Of a DNA stretch of 64,000 nucleotides, positions 26,452 through 35,912 are shown in pieces. This DNA comes from Nostoc sp. ATCC 53789 (GTDB lineage: Bacteria > Cyanobacteriota > Cyanobacteriia > Cyanobacteriales > Nostocaceae), in NCBI RefSeq assembly GCF_009873495.1, contig NZ_CP046703.1:2046001-2110000 (forward strand), written 5' to 3'. Position numbers and translations under genes: made by a program. The notes beneath the pieces were generated by a model that saw only the letters and a list, made by a program, of their open reading frames with translations, ran no database searches and was not told where the DNA came from. The first letter of the stretch is position 1, and every line of letters begins with the position of its first letter.

Positions 26452-27073
26452 ACTAGAATCATTGACTGAAGAAAGTCTCACCCGTGGTTTAATGGTGCTT
26501 GCCAATCTTGACAGCGATTTGGCTCGGATTTTAGAAACACTCGGGCCTCCACCAATATGGTCAAGAGAACCAGGTTTTGCAACGCTTCTGTGCATAATTC
26601 TAGAACAGCAAGTTTCCGTAGCAGCTGCAAGGGCTGTATTTAACCGTCTATGTGGGGTTATTGTACCGCTAACGCCAGAAAATTTTCTGACATTGGATGA
26701 TGTTCAATTAAGAGGGATTGGATTCAGCCGACAAAAGATTCTATACTGTCGTGGATTGGCGAATGCGATCGCTTGCGATCAGCTTGACCTCAGCAAGCTG
26801 GAAAGAATGGACGAAACTACTATCAGAACTGAGTTAAAGCGCCTCAAAGGTATAGGAGACTGGACAGTTGATATTTATTTACTCATGGCGCTGCAACGTC
26901 CTGATGTCTTTCCTAAAGGCGATTTAGCGATCGCGATCGCTTTGCAAAAACTCAAAAACTTGGCGACACGTCCAACACCAGTTCAACTGGAAGCAATGAC
27001 ACAGCACTGGCAACCTTGGCGAGCAGTTGCGGCAAGACTTCTATGGCACTATTACCTAAGTAATCCTAAATAA
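26435..27073 (+). CDS. alkA: DNA-3-methyladenine glycosylase II (HhH-GPD)
   Basis: 212 residues from the ATG at 26435 (MTQIPELESLTEE), inside the end of ada; the frame is open from 26354 but the earlier part is the shadow of ada. The protein has the helix-hairpin-helix LKGIGDWTVDIYLLMAL and the following FPKGDLAIAI, with the catalytic Asp of the HhH-GPD superfamily. LLCIILEQQVSVAAARAVF is the usual start of the glycosylase domain. It excises alkylated bases. It is shorter than E. coli AlkA, lacking the N-terminal domain, as is common in bacteria. The 17-bp overlap with ada suggests translational coupling. Confidence 0.92.
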   Translation: MTQIPELESLTEESLTRGLMVLANLDSDLARILETLGPPPIWSREPGFATLLCIILEQQVSVAAARAVFNRLCGVIVPLTPENFLTLDDVQLRGIGFSRQKILYCRGLANAIACDQLDLSKLERMDETTIRTELKRLKGIGDWTVDIYLLMALQRPDVFPKGDLAIAIALQKLKNLATRPTPVQLEAMTQHWQPWRAVAARLLWHYYLSNPK

Positions 27074-27177
27074 TTGCTCCTTCTCCCTTCTCTAACGAGA
27101 CGCTGCGCGTTCACGTAGTGTCTCGTAGAGAAGGCGCACTTGGCGACTTGGTGGTTCGTATAATAAATATAAAGTAA

Positions 27178-28176
27178 ATGGCAGAAAATCAATTAAGCCT
27201 AATAACAGAAAAGTCTGATAAAACTTTAAACATCCTGCCGATAATCATAGTAATAATTGCATTATTAGCTTTATCTTCAACAGCAATATTTATTAAAATT
27301 GCTCTTAGAGAAATGAGCGCTACTGCTACATTATTTAATCGTTTATGGATAGCAACTATTATCTTTGGATTATGGAGTGGAATTAACCAAGCACAAACTC
27401 ATATTAAAGATGATGAACCTGTATTACCACAGCAGCCTTATCCAATCAAAGAGATATCGTTTTTAATAGCAGTAGGTCTAGTTCATGTATTAGGTAGATT
27501 ATCTTGGACTTGGGCGCTAACCCAGACTGGTGCTGCTAATGCTAATGCGTTAGGTAGTCTCAATCCGCTATTTACTACATTAGGAGGATGGCTATTTTTT
27601 AATCAGATTTTTGGGCGCAAATTTATCATCGGTCTGATATTAGCCATAATCGGCGCGATCGCAGTTGGATTTGAAGATTTATTACGCTCTAATAATAATT
27701 TTACAGGTGATGCTGTTGCCCTAATCTCGTCGATATTTTATGCAGCAAACTTTTTACTGATCGAGCAAATCCGCAATAAGTTTTCAATTATTACTATCCT
27801 TCTGTGGCGCTGTGTCATCGCAACTTCATTGATGATTCCAGTAGTGCTAATCTTTGAAAAACAACCTTTGCCAGTTTCTTTGTCAGGGTGGTTAGTAGTA
27901 TTTGCACTAGCTGCTATTTGCGAAGCCTTGGGTCATGGGCTAATTGTATACAGCCTGAAAACTTTTTCTTCAGGATTCATCTCTTTACTTTTGTTACTCA
28001 ATCCAGTGATTGTTGCTATTCTTGCTTGGATACTTTTCTCGGAAAATTTGAGTATTTTTAACTTGCTAGGGTTGGCATTAATTTTAGGGGGTATATATTT
28101 AGCAATTTCTAACCAAGGATCTATCAAATCTAGCGTTAATCCCCCCATACAATCTCTACAAGAAAGTGAATCTTAA
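27178..28176 (+). CDS. DMT-superfamily (EamA) transporter
   Basis: 332 residues with about ten hydrophobic segments in two EamA repeats. The first begins near residue 20 (IIIVIIALLALSSTAIFIKI) and has WTWALTQTGAANANALGSLNPLF at the typical junction; the second begins near 180 (AVALISSIFYAANFLLIEQI). It acts in the cytoplasmic membrane. EamA proteins export amino acids, purines or other small metabolites; the substrate here cannot be told. The gene is 104 bp past alkA, separated by a dispersed repeat, so it probably has its own promoter. Start ATG at 27178, no clear ribosome site. Confidence 0.88.
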   Translation: MAENQLSLITEKSDKTLNILPIIIVIIALLALSSTAIFIKIALREMSATATLFNRLWIATIIFGLWSGINQAQTHIKDDEPVLPQQPYPIKEISFLIAVGLVHVLGRLSWTWALTQTGAANANALGSLNPLFTTLGGWLFFNQIFGRKFIIGLILAIIGAIAVGFEDLLRSNNNFTGDAVALISSIFYAANFLLIEQIRNKFSIITILLWRCVIATSLMIPVVLIFEKQPLPVSLSGWLVVFALAAICEALGHGLIVYSLKTFSSGFISLLLLLNPVIVAILAWILFSENLSIFNLLGLALILGGIYLAISNQGSIKSSVNPPIQSLQESES

Positions 28177-28213
28177 TAAGTTCGTAGTAAGGACTTTAGT
28201 CCTGATTTTCTAA

Positions 28214-28593
28214 GAGGCTGTTTTAAAAGTCCTCTTATCGGTAATAAAACGTTTTAGATCCCCCTAAATCCCCCTTAAAAAGGGGGACTTTGATTCCGGT
28301 TCCCCCTTTTTTAAGGCAGGGCCGTTTCATTCCCTAAAAGGCTCTGATTTACAAGCGTTTCAGGAAAAAAAGTCAGGTGACTAAAAAATCTGATTGGGCA
28401 AGAAAATCGCGATCACACTGAAATTTAGTCGTTGAGGTGGTAGCTTTTCGATTAGCAAATCAAGCAAATTTCTGACTCCTACTCTTGACAAAATCTCTAA
28501 GAGATCGAATGAAACAGCCCTGCTTTTTTAAGGGGGGTTAGGAGGGATCAATAAATACCTAAAATCACAGCCAACCACTTTTCAAACATCCTC
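28214..28593. mobile_element. MITE-like element with TAA flanks, split by a 208-bp element
   Basis: Terminal repeats GAGGCTGTTTTAAAAGT and the complement of GAGGATGTTTGAAAAGT, flanked by TAA at 28211-28213 and 28594-28596. It contains the GATCCCCCTAAATCCCCC palindrome (28257-28549), interrupted at 28316. It is related to 1339-1571. Outside it, GTAAGGACTTTAGT (from about 28187) and ACTAAAGTCCTTAC (to about 28612) form another inverted pair. This region fills the spacer between the transporter gene and dapF; no gene is present. Confidence 0.65.
28316..28523. mobile_element. 208-bp non-autonomous element, copy 1, with 9-bp target duplication
   Basis: The ends are GCAGGGCCGTTTCATTCC and the complement of GCAGGGCTGTTTCATTCG. 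The direct repeat TTTTTTAAG flanks it at 28307-28315 and 28524-28532. It is 208 bp, the same length as the copy at 56338-56545, with similar ends (CTTGACAAA near the right end of both) and a diverged centre. No coding capacity. Confidence 0.85.
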
Positions 28594-28664
28594 TAAACAC
28601 TAAAGTCCTTACTGCAAACCCTCAAAATAACTCTAATACTTGCGTAATCTCGGTGGTAAATCGG

Positions 28665-29504
28665 TTACAGTTTCCCCATGAAGACTCGTTCCGCCGGGCC
28701 TGTCATGTAAACCCGTTGGTCGATTTCTGACCATTCAATTTGCAAGGGGCCACCAGGTAATTCTACAGTAGCAGTGCGATCGCATTTTCCGGTTAACACA
28801 CCAGCCACTAAAGAAGCGCAAGCACCAGTTCCACAAGCTAATGTAATCCCAGCACCCCGTTCCCACACCCGCATTTTTAAATAGTCAGGGCGTACCACTT
28901 GAATAAATTCAGTATTTATGCGTTGGGGAAAAGCTGGGTGATGCTCAAATTTCGGGCCTATGCTTTCTAGTTCAATTGCTGCTACATCTTCCACAAAGGT
29001 AATGCAGTGGGGATTTCCCATATTTACACAGGTGACATCCCAAGTTTTCCCCACCACCTCCAAGGGCTGAGAAATTACTTTTTCTTCGGCGGGTGCAAGA
29101 GTGGTAGGAATTTCGCCAGCGAGTAATCTGGGTAAACCCATGTCTACTTTAACTAGACCATCAGATAAGAGTTGGGGAGTCATTACACCGCCCAAAGTAT
29201 GAATGCGATATGAATCTTTATTTCGGGATTGACCTTCTAAATCTGCCAAAAAGCCAGCTAAACAGCGAATGCCATTGCCACACATTTCTGGTTCTGAACC
29301 ATCAGAATTAAAAATCCGCATGGTGTAGTCAGTGCCGTTTTCTCCAGGTAGGGCAAAAATAACACCATCAGCACCGATACCAAAATGGCGATCGCACAAC
29401 TGGATGGCTTGCTCTGGAGTCAATACGGGCAAAGATGACGAGCGATTGTCAATGAGAATAAAATCATTGCCCAGACCATGATACTTAGTAAATTCGATTG
29501 CCAT
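28665..29504 (-). CDS. dapF: Diaminopimelate epimerase
   Basis: 279 residues, family-typical. It interconverts LL- and meso-diaminopimelate for lysine and peptidoglycan synthesis without a cofactor, using two cysteines: one in [15 protein letters not shown] (about residue 78) and one in [15 protein letters not shown] (about residue 224). The N-terminal [15 protein letters not shown] is characteristic. The start is the ATG at 29504. It is divergent from hfq, whose start is 70 bp away; this dapF-hfq pairing recurs in cyanobacteria. Confidence 0.97.
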   Translation of the reverse strand: MAIEFTKYHGLGNDFILIDNRSSSLPVLTPEQAIQLCDRHFGIGADGVIFALPGENGTDYTMRIFNSDGSEPEMCGNGIRCLAGFLADLEGQSRNKDSYRIHTLGGVMTPQLLSDGLVKVDMGLPRLLAGEIPTTLAPAEEKVISQPLEVVGKTWDVTCVNMGNPHCITFVEDVAAIELESIGPKFEHHPAFPQRINTEFIQVVRPDYLKMRVWERGAGITLACGTGACASLVAGVLTGKCDRTATVELPGGPLQIEWSEIDQRVYMTGPAERVFMGKL

Positions 29505-29573
29505 TTTCTCAAGGATGAATTATCAAGGATTAGTTACTCTTTATTTTGCCTTGTAGGTTCATCTTTACTAAAA

Positions 29574-29792
29574 ATGCTTACCGAATTTGACACCACTTTA
29601 CCCAGTATTAGACAAGTCCAAAACCTGATTAAACAAACAACGCCAGTTGAGTTAAAGCTGGTGACTCAGGATGTACTCACAGGAAAGGTTGTATGGCAAG
29701 ATCCACAGTGTATCTGTATTGCTGATGAAAACAGTCAGCAAACCACCGTTTGGAAACAAGCGATCGCATACATCAAACCGAAAACAAGTTAG
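29574..29792 (+). CDS. hfq: Cyanobacterial Hfq-like protein
   Basis: 72 residues from the ATG at 29574 (MLTEFDTTLPSIRQVQNLIK), chosen because the family starts just before TTLPSIRQVQ. It is an Sm-fold protein: strand segments TPVELKLVTQDVLTGKVVW and the Sm2-like TVWKQAIAYIKP. Cyanobacterial Hfq diverges from the enteric RNA chaperone, binds RNA weakly, and in Synechocystis works with the type IV pilus motor PilB1 in motility. The upstream in-frame extension from 29478 overlaps dapF and is not family-like. Divergent from dapF, with a short shared promoter region. Confidence 0.92.
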   Translation: MLTEFDTTLPSIRQVQNLIKQTTPVELKLVTQDVLTGKVVWQDPQCICIADENSQQTTVWKQAIAYIKPKTS

Positions 29793-29885
29793 GAATAGAA
29801 TTTTGCTTGCGATCGCTCTAAGATTTTGGTTAGCGATCGCTCGTTTGTATGCAATCCACTCTAATTTCCCTTCCATGAGGGAGAA

Positions 29886-31088
29886 TCAATGCGAGAGTTG
29901 CCAATCTTGCAGCATCAAAATAGCATCTCTATACAAAGACAAATCCACCTGGTGGACTTCTATTCCCTGCCCAATTCCTTCTAGAAGGGTGATTGTCAAA
30001 TTTCCTCCCAAGTGTTCGCGGAATTCGGTAAGCCCCCTAAATAGACAATGGGGATGGTCTAGTTGATCTAATTGCTCTGTAAGTGCCGATACATACAATG
30101 TAAACCCCAACTTATTGAGTGTATGTAGAACACTTTGCCACTCAGATTTCAAAAGTTGACCTGTTAAATATGAATAGGTCGTATCCAAAGCAATGCCGAT
30201 CGCCACAGCTTCACCGTGACGTAAACTGTAATTAGTTAAATGCTCTAATTTATGAGCAGCCCAGTGTCCAAAATCCAAAGGACGCGATGAACCCATTTCA
30301 AATGGATCGCCGCCACCAGCAATATGCTCTAAATGCAACTGCGAACAGCGATATATCAATCTTTCCATTATGTCCATATCCCGATTAGCCAATTTATCGG
30401 CATTAGTCATAATGAAATCGAAGAAATCTGCATCTTTAATCAGCGCTACTTTCACCGCTTCTGCAATACCCGATCGCCAATCTCGATCGTCAAGGCTAGT
30501 CAGAAAATCAAAGTCATTTAAGACAGCATAAGGCGGCATGAATGTACCCAAAAAGTTTTTCTTGCCGAAAGCATTAATTCCGTTCTTTACCCCTACACCC
30601 GAATCGTTTTGCCCTAATACTGTTGTCGGTACTCGTAGCAGCCGAATTCCTCGATGAGCCGTTGTTGCTGCGTATCCTACCATATCTAGGACGGCTCCAC
30701 CTCCAATTGCTAAAACGTAGGAGTGACGGCACAATCCAGCTGCATTGATTCGCTGATGAATTTGCTCTATAAATCTAGAATCGTTCTTAACTCGTTCTCC
30801 ACCAAGAACTACTATCGGCTCACCACTCAGTGTTAGTACATCTTCATAATACTGAGCATAGACTGATAATTTTTTTAGTAAGCCATCTTGGTACTGTAAA
30901 AATCCTCCATCTACCACTGCTAGTACTTGCTTTGGGGTTGTTTCGCCATCTGCGGCAATCACTTGTGCAAATAAAGGATTATCTAACTGAAACAGACCTC
31001 TAGTGAAGTGAACATCATAGTTGAAGGTAACGCGGACACATTGGTTAATTGGTTGCAGATTAAGAGCGGTTTTTTGTTTAATAGCCAT
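29886..31088 (-). CDS. eboD: Sugar phosphate cyclase (3-dehydroquinate synthase family), EboD
   Basis: 400 residues. Cofactor and metal motifs of dehydroquinate-synthase-like cyclases are visible: VLAIGGGAVLDMVGYAATTAHRG (split here as the NAD loop), RVPTTVLGQNDSGVGVKNG, the metal ligand Glu in GIAEAVKVALI, DFGHWAAHKLEHL and LRHGEAVAIGIAL. It differs from the aroB enzyme and from the mycosporine-type desmethyl-4-deoxygadusol synthase as I recall their sequences. Its place beside eboABCEF identifies it as EboD. The product is not established; a cyclised sugar phosphate is expected. It is transcribed away from the other ebo genes, across a 470-bp spacer. Start ATG at 31088. Confidence 0.85.
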   Translation of the reverse strand: MAIKQKTALNLQPINQCVRVTFNYDVHFTRGLFQLDNPLFAQVIAADGETTPKQVLAVVDGGFLQYQDGLLKKLSVYAQYYEDVLTLSGEPIVVLGGERVKNDSRFIEQIHQRINAAGLCRHSYVLAIGGGAVLDMVGYAATTAHRGIRLLRVPTTVLGQNDSGVGVKNGINAFGKKNFLGTFMPPYAVLNDFDFLTSLDDRDWRSGIAEAVKVALIKDADFFDFIMTNADKLANRDMDIMERLIYRCSQLHLEHIAGGGDPFEMGSSRPLDFGHWAAHKLEHLTNYSLRHGEAVAIGIALDTTYSYLTGQLLKSEWQSVLHTLNKLGFTLYVSALTEQLDQLDHPHCLFRGLTEFREHLGGNLTITLLEGIGQGIEVHQVDLSLYRDAILMLQDWQLSH

Positions 31089-31561
31089 TTAAAGTATTAT
31101 TATTTTTTAGTAACTGTGAATATATGGACTAATGAAATTACAACTAAGACTAAATTCAAGATAGTAAACTATCAAATAGTTCAGCCTTTAGATGATTTTC
31201 AAACAGTTAAAATCATTAAATTAATCATACTTTTAAATTGCATTCATCCTGACAGGCAAAGTTAAAAATAATATTAATTTACAATTTTAGTGATGCCTAT
31301 GATTTATCTATGAAATTAGCAATGGATATTCTTATTTAGATAAAATTCTAATTTTTTCCGTAAGTTAATTCTAGAGTTTATCTAATCAAAATAGGATCTT
31401 TACAATATCTTCTCCAAAATCGGGAAAATTTTATAGATTCAGTGAAGTTACGAACTCAGTAGTATATTATTAGCTGTTTTAAACACAAACTATCAAGTTT
31501 AGTGGTAGATTTTATACTTAGTTGTCACAAAAAAGTTGGGCAACTTCTCCTGAAATTTATC
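31089..31561. promoter_or_regulatory. AT-rich divergent promoter region between eboD and eboA
   Basis: Very AT-rich 470 bp between divergently transcribed ebo genes. An upstream in-frame start for eboA at 31502 is possible. No operator palindrome is obvious by eye. Confidence 0.5.
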
Positions 31562-32443
31562 ATGAGTAAAGTAAACAAGTTACTGCATCACTGGCTGTTA
31601 AAGTCTGTTTCAGATAAAGCTTTTGCTTGGCTGGAGCAGAAGCAGGCACAAATTTCTAGCGGCGCTGCTGAAAGAGTTTTTTTCACGGCATTTAGTGCTG
31701 TACCGCGTTATCTAGGTAAACAGGATTTGCAGCTAACATTCCAGGACTTGGAAGCAGCAGAAGATGTGATTCCCGGTTGGTATCCTGGTAATTGGAGTGT
31801 AGATCAAGCAGGTCGCACACTCTTGCTTCTAGCTTTGCCCCACGATGATGCCCAGGGGTATGTGCGATCGCTCGATCAAGTCTTCTCTACTGCCGATATG
31901 GGGGAGCTAGTCGCCCTTTATCAAAGTTTGCCCCTCTTGCCACATCCAGAGTTACATCGCCACCGTACTGCTGAGGGAATTCGCAGCAATATGAGTAATG
32001 TATTCCAAGCGATCGCACTACGTAACCCTTATCCAGCTAATTATTTAGACAATGCTGCTTGGAACCAGATGGTACTGAAGGCTGTGTTTGTCGGCAGTCC
32101 TTTGCATCTAATTTGGGGACTAGACCAACGTGCTAACCCAGAATTGGCGAAGATGTTAGCAGACTATGCCCATGAACGTTGGGCAGCTAAACGCTCAGTT
32201 ACGCCAGAACTTTGGCGACCTGTAGGGCGGTTTGCGGATAGTGCGATCGTTACAGATTTGGAAAAAGTACTGGCTAATGGCGATACAGCCGAACAAGAAG
32301 CCGCAGCATTAGCTTGTGCTGAGTCTCCTTTACCCCAAGCGCAAGCATTACTTTCTCGTTACCCAGATTTACAGTCATCCATCCAACAAGGTAATCTGAC
32401 TTGGAACAGTTTTAACCGCGATGCCTGCGGCGAGCCATGCTAA
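31562..32443 (+). CDS. eboA: EboA family protein
   Basis: 293 residues from the ATG at 31562 (MSKVNKLLHHWLL); the ATG at 31502 would add 20. The helical protein contains YPANYLDNAAWNQMVLKAVF and the signature LADYAHERWAAKRSVTPELW, found in EboA proteins, whose biochemical function is unknown. EboA is the first gene of the ebo cluster, which in Nostoc punctiforme was reported to be needed for moving scytonemin monomers to the periplasm. The last residues (DACGEPC) are coded by a sequence resembling a dispersed repeat, so the C terminus may be recently altered. Confidence 0.85.
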   Translation: MSKVNKLLHHWLLKSVSDKAFAWLEQKQAQISSGAAERVFFTAFSAVPRYLGKQDLQLTFQDLEAAEDVIPGWYPGNWSVDQAGRTLLLLALPHDDAQGYVRSLDQVFSTADMGELVALYQSLPLLPHPELHRHRTAEGIRSNMSNVFQAIALRNPYPANYLDNAAWNQMVLKAVFVGSPLHLIWGLDQRANPELAKMLADYAHERWAAKRSVTPELWRPVGRFADSAIVTDLEKVLANGDTAEQEAAALACAESPLPQAQALLSRYPDLQSSIQQGNLTWNSFNRDACGEPC

Positions 32444-32561
32444 CGCTTGTCAGTTGACAAATGAAGAAGGGAATAGGTGACAGGTAATAGGGTACAGATT
32501 ATTCCCTATTACCTGTCACCTGTCACCTCTCCCCTAATCCCAATGCCCAATTATTAAAACC

Positions 32562-33470
32562 ATGATGTATATCGATCCTCACATTCACATGTGTTCCCGT
32601 ACTACTTACGATTACTTAGTAATGCGGGAATATGGCATTGTCGCCGTTATTGAACCAGCCTTTTGGTTAGGACAACCCCGAACAAATGCTGGCTCATTTA
32701 AAGACTACTTCAGTAGTCTTGTCGGCTGGGAACGCTTTCGTGCTAGTCAGTTTGGCATCCAGCACTACTGCACAATCGGCCTAAATCCGAAAGAAGCTAA
32801 CAATGAAGCGCTAGCAGATGAAGTTATGGAACTGCTACCACTTTATGCCTGTAAAGAAGGAGTTGTTGCCATTGGTGAAATTGGCTATGACGATATGACA
32901 GAAGCAGAGGATAAGTACTTTTGTCAACAGTTAAAATTAGCCAAAGAACTCGATACTTTGGTACTAATTCATACGCCTCATCGCAATAAGAAGGCGGGTG
33001 CTATTCAAAGCATGGAACGCTGCATTGAATATGGCTTAGATCCTTCACAAGTAGTTATCGATCACAATAACGAAGAAACTGTTGAAGAAGTATTAGGACG
33101 AGGTTTTTGGGCGGCTTTCACGATTTACCCACAGACGAAGATGGGTAACGCCAGGATGGTAGAAGTTGTCCGCAAATATGGATGCGATCGCATCATTGTA
33201 GATAGTAGCGCTGATTGGGGTATTAGCGATCCTTTGGCAGTACCGAAAACGGCTCAGTTGATGTTAGATAGGGGCATTCCTGAAGAACACGTGCGAGCAG
33301 TTTGTTATGAAAACGCTCTAGCTGCTTACAGTCAAACTGGGCAAATGAAAGCGTCAGACTGGCTCAATCCCCAATCTATCGATCAGCGCCAAATGTTCAG
33401 TGGTAATTCTGTGCTACGGGGACAGGAACCAGGAATCAAATCAGTTTCAGATTTTGTGTTGATTGAGTAG
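32562..33470 (+). CDS. eboB: EboB, TatD-family metal-dependent hydrolase
   Basis: 302 residues. The amidohydrolase metal site begins at the N terminus (IDPHIHMCSR), with EIGYDDM, LIHTPHRNK, VIDHNNEETV and VDSSADWGISDP following in the order of TatD TIM barrels. TatD enzymes are nucleases or deacylases, but EboB forms a separate branch of unknown substrate. It is 118 bp after eboA, separated by a small inverted repeat (AGGTGACAGGTAATAGGGTA and its complement, 32475-32530). ATG doublet at 32562/32565; the second could also be used. Confidence 0.88.
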   Translation: MMYIDPHIHMCSRTTYDYLVMREYGIVAVIEPAFWLGQPRTNAGSFKDYFSSLVGWERFRASQFGIQHYCTIGLNPKEANNEALADEVMELLPLYACKEGVVAIGEIGYDDMTEAEDKYFCQQLKLAKELDTLVLIHTPHRNKKAGAIQSMERCIEYGLDPSQVVIDHNNEETVEEVLGRGFWAAFTIYPQTKMGNARMVEVVRKYGCDRIIVDSSADWGISDPLAVPKTAQLMLDRGIPEEHVRAVCYENALAAYSQTGQMKASDWLNPQSIDQRQMFSGNSVLRGQEPGIKSVSDFVLIE

Positions 33471-33590
33471 AAAATTGGGGAGAGACGCAATTAATCGCGT
33501 CTGTACTAGAGAAGAAAAATTGCATAAATATCTAATTCATTTGCAATATGCAGTTTCTTTGGAGAAATCACTAGGCATGGAGGCAGATAA

Positions 33591-34523
33591 GTGAATGTTG
33601 CAAGCTTAAATTTTCAAAGCTGGCGGGGCTATCTAGAATTGATGCGTCCTGCTAATATTGTTACTGCTTGGGCAGATATTCTTCTTGGTTTTGCTGCTTC
33701 TGGCTCTGGGATTATTTTTGCTCAATTAATTAATGGGGAAGCAAGTTTCGCCATACTAATTCCATTAGCTTGGTTGTTATTAGCTACAACTGGTTTATAC
33801 GGCGGCGGTATAGTTTTCAATGATGTTTTCGATGCTGAATTAGATGCAAAAGAGCGACCAAATAGAGCAATTCCTAGCGGTCGCGTATCTCGTCAAAATG
33901 CTGCTTTATTAGGTAGTATATTGTTTGCCATCGGGATTATAGCTACTTTTCAAGTATCATTGTTGAGTGCTGCGATCGCTATATTTATCACTCTCTCATC
34001 CCTACTGTACGACTCACTCGCCAAACATCATCCTTTTTTAGGCCCTTTAAATATGGGTTTATGTCGTGGCAGTAACTTATTATTAGGCGTAAGTGCTGTA
34101 CCTGCAATCATTGGAGAACGTTGGTATTTAGCACTAATTCCTGTTCTTTATATTGCTGCTATCACTGCAATTAGCCAGGGTGAAGTTCACGGTGGTAAGA
34201 AGATTACGGGAGTTTTAGCAGTACTGCTGATTGCAATAGTTTTGACGGCAGTTTTAGCTTTAGGATTATTGGATGAGTATAGAGCGATCGCAGCACTACC
34301 ATTCGCTATTTTCTTAGCCATCAGAATCTTGCCTAACTTTATCAAAGCGGCGCGGGAACCGATAGCCGAAAATATCCGCAATGCTGTGAAAATAGGCGTT
34401 TTATCTCTAATAGTCTTAGATGCAACTGTTGCATCTGGTTTTGCTGGTTTGTATTACGGTTTATTCGTTCTAATCTTGCTACCAATTTCGATGAAATTAG
34501 CACGACTATTTGCTGTTACTTAA
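33591..34523 (+). CDS. eboC: EboC, UbiA-family prenyltransferase
   Basis: 310 residues starting at a GTG (33591) with GGAGG ten bases upstream, which fixes the start. It is an integral membrane protein with about eight or nine helices. The first Asp-rich motif of UbiA enzymes is NDVFDAELDAKERPNR (about residues 79-94), which binds the prenyl diphosphate through magnesium. The second Asp-rich loop is less clear (YDSLAKHH near 143). Family members attach isoprenoid chains to aromatic or polar acceptors in the membrane; for Ebo, a membrane-anchored carrier or intermediate has been suggested. The downstream partner eboE is 147 bp away. Confidence 0.88.
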   Translation: MNVASLNFQSWRGYLELMRPANIVTAWADILLGFAASGSGIIFAQLINGEASFAILIPLAWLLLATTGLYGGGIVFNDVFDAELDAKERPNRAIPSGRVSRQNAALLGSILFAIGIIATFQVSLLSAAIAIFITLSSLLYDSLAKHHPFLGPLNMGLCRGSNLLLGVSAVPAIIGERWYLALIPVLYIAAITAISQGEVHGGKKITGVLAVLLIAIVLTAVLALGLLDEYRAIAALPFAIFLAIRILPNFIKAAREPIAENIRNAVKIGVLSLIVLDATVASGFAGLYYGLFVLILLPISMKLARLFAVT

Positions 34524-34563
34524 ATTTGAATGTATACACCCAGTAATACCATTAATCGGCTGT

Positions 34564-34587
34564 AGGGGCGCACATCTATGCGCCCCT
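34564..34587. repeat. Hairpin repeat between eboC and eboE
   Basis: A perfect 9-bp stem AGGGGCGCA/TGCGCCCCT with a 6-nt loop. No T-run follows, so it is more likely a dispersed repeat or a processing hairpin than a terminator. Confidence 0.55.
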
Positions 34588-34670
34588 AACCATGAATATG
34601 TAGCAAGTAGTTTGCGAAATAGTTTAAGTCAAAGAAAACAGATTACATATACAAGGGATAAAGCTAAAAA

Positions 34671-35897
34671 ATGAAAATTACAAACACCAATAATTTTCAC
34701 TTAACTTATTGCAGCAATATTCATCCTGGTGAAAGTTGGCTAGAGGTTTTTGATAATTTAAAGAAGTATATTCCCGAACTCAAATCACGTTTATCACCTA
34801 CAGAACCTTTTGGTATTGGCTTGAGGTTAGCAGATGTTGCTGCAAAAGAACTTTTAGAAAGTAATAACTTAGCTAAATTTCAAGCTTGGCTGACTCAAGA
34901 AGATTTATATGTTTTCACCTTAAACGGATTCCCTTATGGTGGATTTCATCGACAGGTGGTAAAAGACCAAGTTTATGCACCAGATTGGTCTACACAAGAA
35001 AGGGCTAATTATACATTAAACTTGGCACACATTTTAGCTAGTCTATTACCCCAAGGACTTGATGGCGGAATTTCTACACTACCATTATCTTATAAACCTT
35101 GGTGGGTAAAAGACCAAGCAAGTTTCGAAACTGTTCTGAAAAAGAGTTGTTTGAACATAGCATCAGTTGTTGTAGAAATGATTCGTATCGGTGAACAAAC
35201 AGGCAAGATACTTCATATTGATTTAGAACCTGAGCCTGATGGTTTAATTGAAAATACTTCAGAAGTAATTGATTTTTATCAAAATTGGTTATTGCCAATT
35301 GGCGGTAATTATTTATCAGAAAAACTAAATATTGAGCAGAATTTAGCAGAAGCTAAATTACTAGAACACGTTCGGATTTGTTATGACACCTGCCATTTTT
35401 CAGTTGAATATGAGGAACCGCAATCTGTATTTGCACGTTTGCAATCGGCAGGAATTAAGATTGGCAAAATTCAAATCAGTGCTGCAATTAAAGTAAAAAT
35501 GCCTGCTGATGTTGAGAAGCGTAGTTTGATAGTTGAACGCTTACGTCCTTTTGCAGAATCTACCTATCTTCACCAGGTAATAGAACGTCGCAGCGATGGT
35601 ACACTCCATCACTATCCCGACTTAATAACTGCATTACCACATTTAGAACAATCTCTAGCTGAAGAATGGCGCACTCACTTCCATGTGCCAATTTTTATTC
35701 ATGATTATCAAATTTTGCAATCTACGCAAGATGATATTGCTACTGTTTTGCATCTACTTCAAACAAATAATGCTTGCTCACATTTAGAAATTGAGACTTA
35801 CACTTGGGATGTATTGCCGTCAGAAATGAAGATAGATATGCTGACTTCTATTCAGCGTGAATATGAGTGGGTATTAAAAGAATTCGCTAAAAATTAA
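34671..35897 (+). CDS. eboE: EboE, TIM-barrel (xylose isomerase-like) protein
   Basis: 408 residues with sugar-phosphate isomerase/epimerase features: LEVFDNLKKYIPELK at the N terminus, YVFTLNGFPYGGFH, a metal-ligand Glu in HIDLEPEPDG, RICYDTCHFSVEYEEP and HVPIFIHDYQIL. NCBI-type naming is metabolite traffic protein EboE. The reaction is unknown. Its stop is 15 bp before eboF, so the two are cotranscribed. ATG at 34671 follows an AT-rich leader with GGGAT about 12 bp upstream. Confidence 0.87.
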   Translation: MKITNTNNFHLTYCSNIHPGESWLEVFDNLKKYIPELKSRLSPTEPFGIGLRLADVAAKELLESNNLAKFQAWLTQEDLYVFTLNGFPYGGFHRQVVKDQVYAPDWSTQERANYTLNLAHILASLLPQGLDGGISTLPLSYKPWWVKDQASFETVLKKSCLNIASVVVEMIRIGEQTGKILHIDLEPEPDGLIENTSEVIDFYQNWLLPIGGNYLSEKLNIEQNLAEAKLLEHVRICYDTCHFSVEYEEPQSVFARLQSAGIKIGKIQISAAIKVKMPADVEKRSLIVERLRPFAESTYLHQVIERRSDGTLHHYPDLITALPHLEQSLAEEWRTHFHVPIFIHDYQILQSTQDDIATVLHLLQTNNACSHLEIETYTWDVLPSEMKIDMLTSIQREYEWVLKEFAKN

Positions 35898-35912
35898 GAA
35901 GGAACTAAGTTT

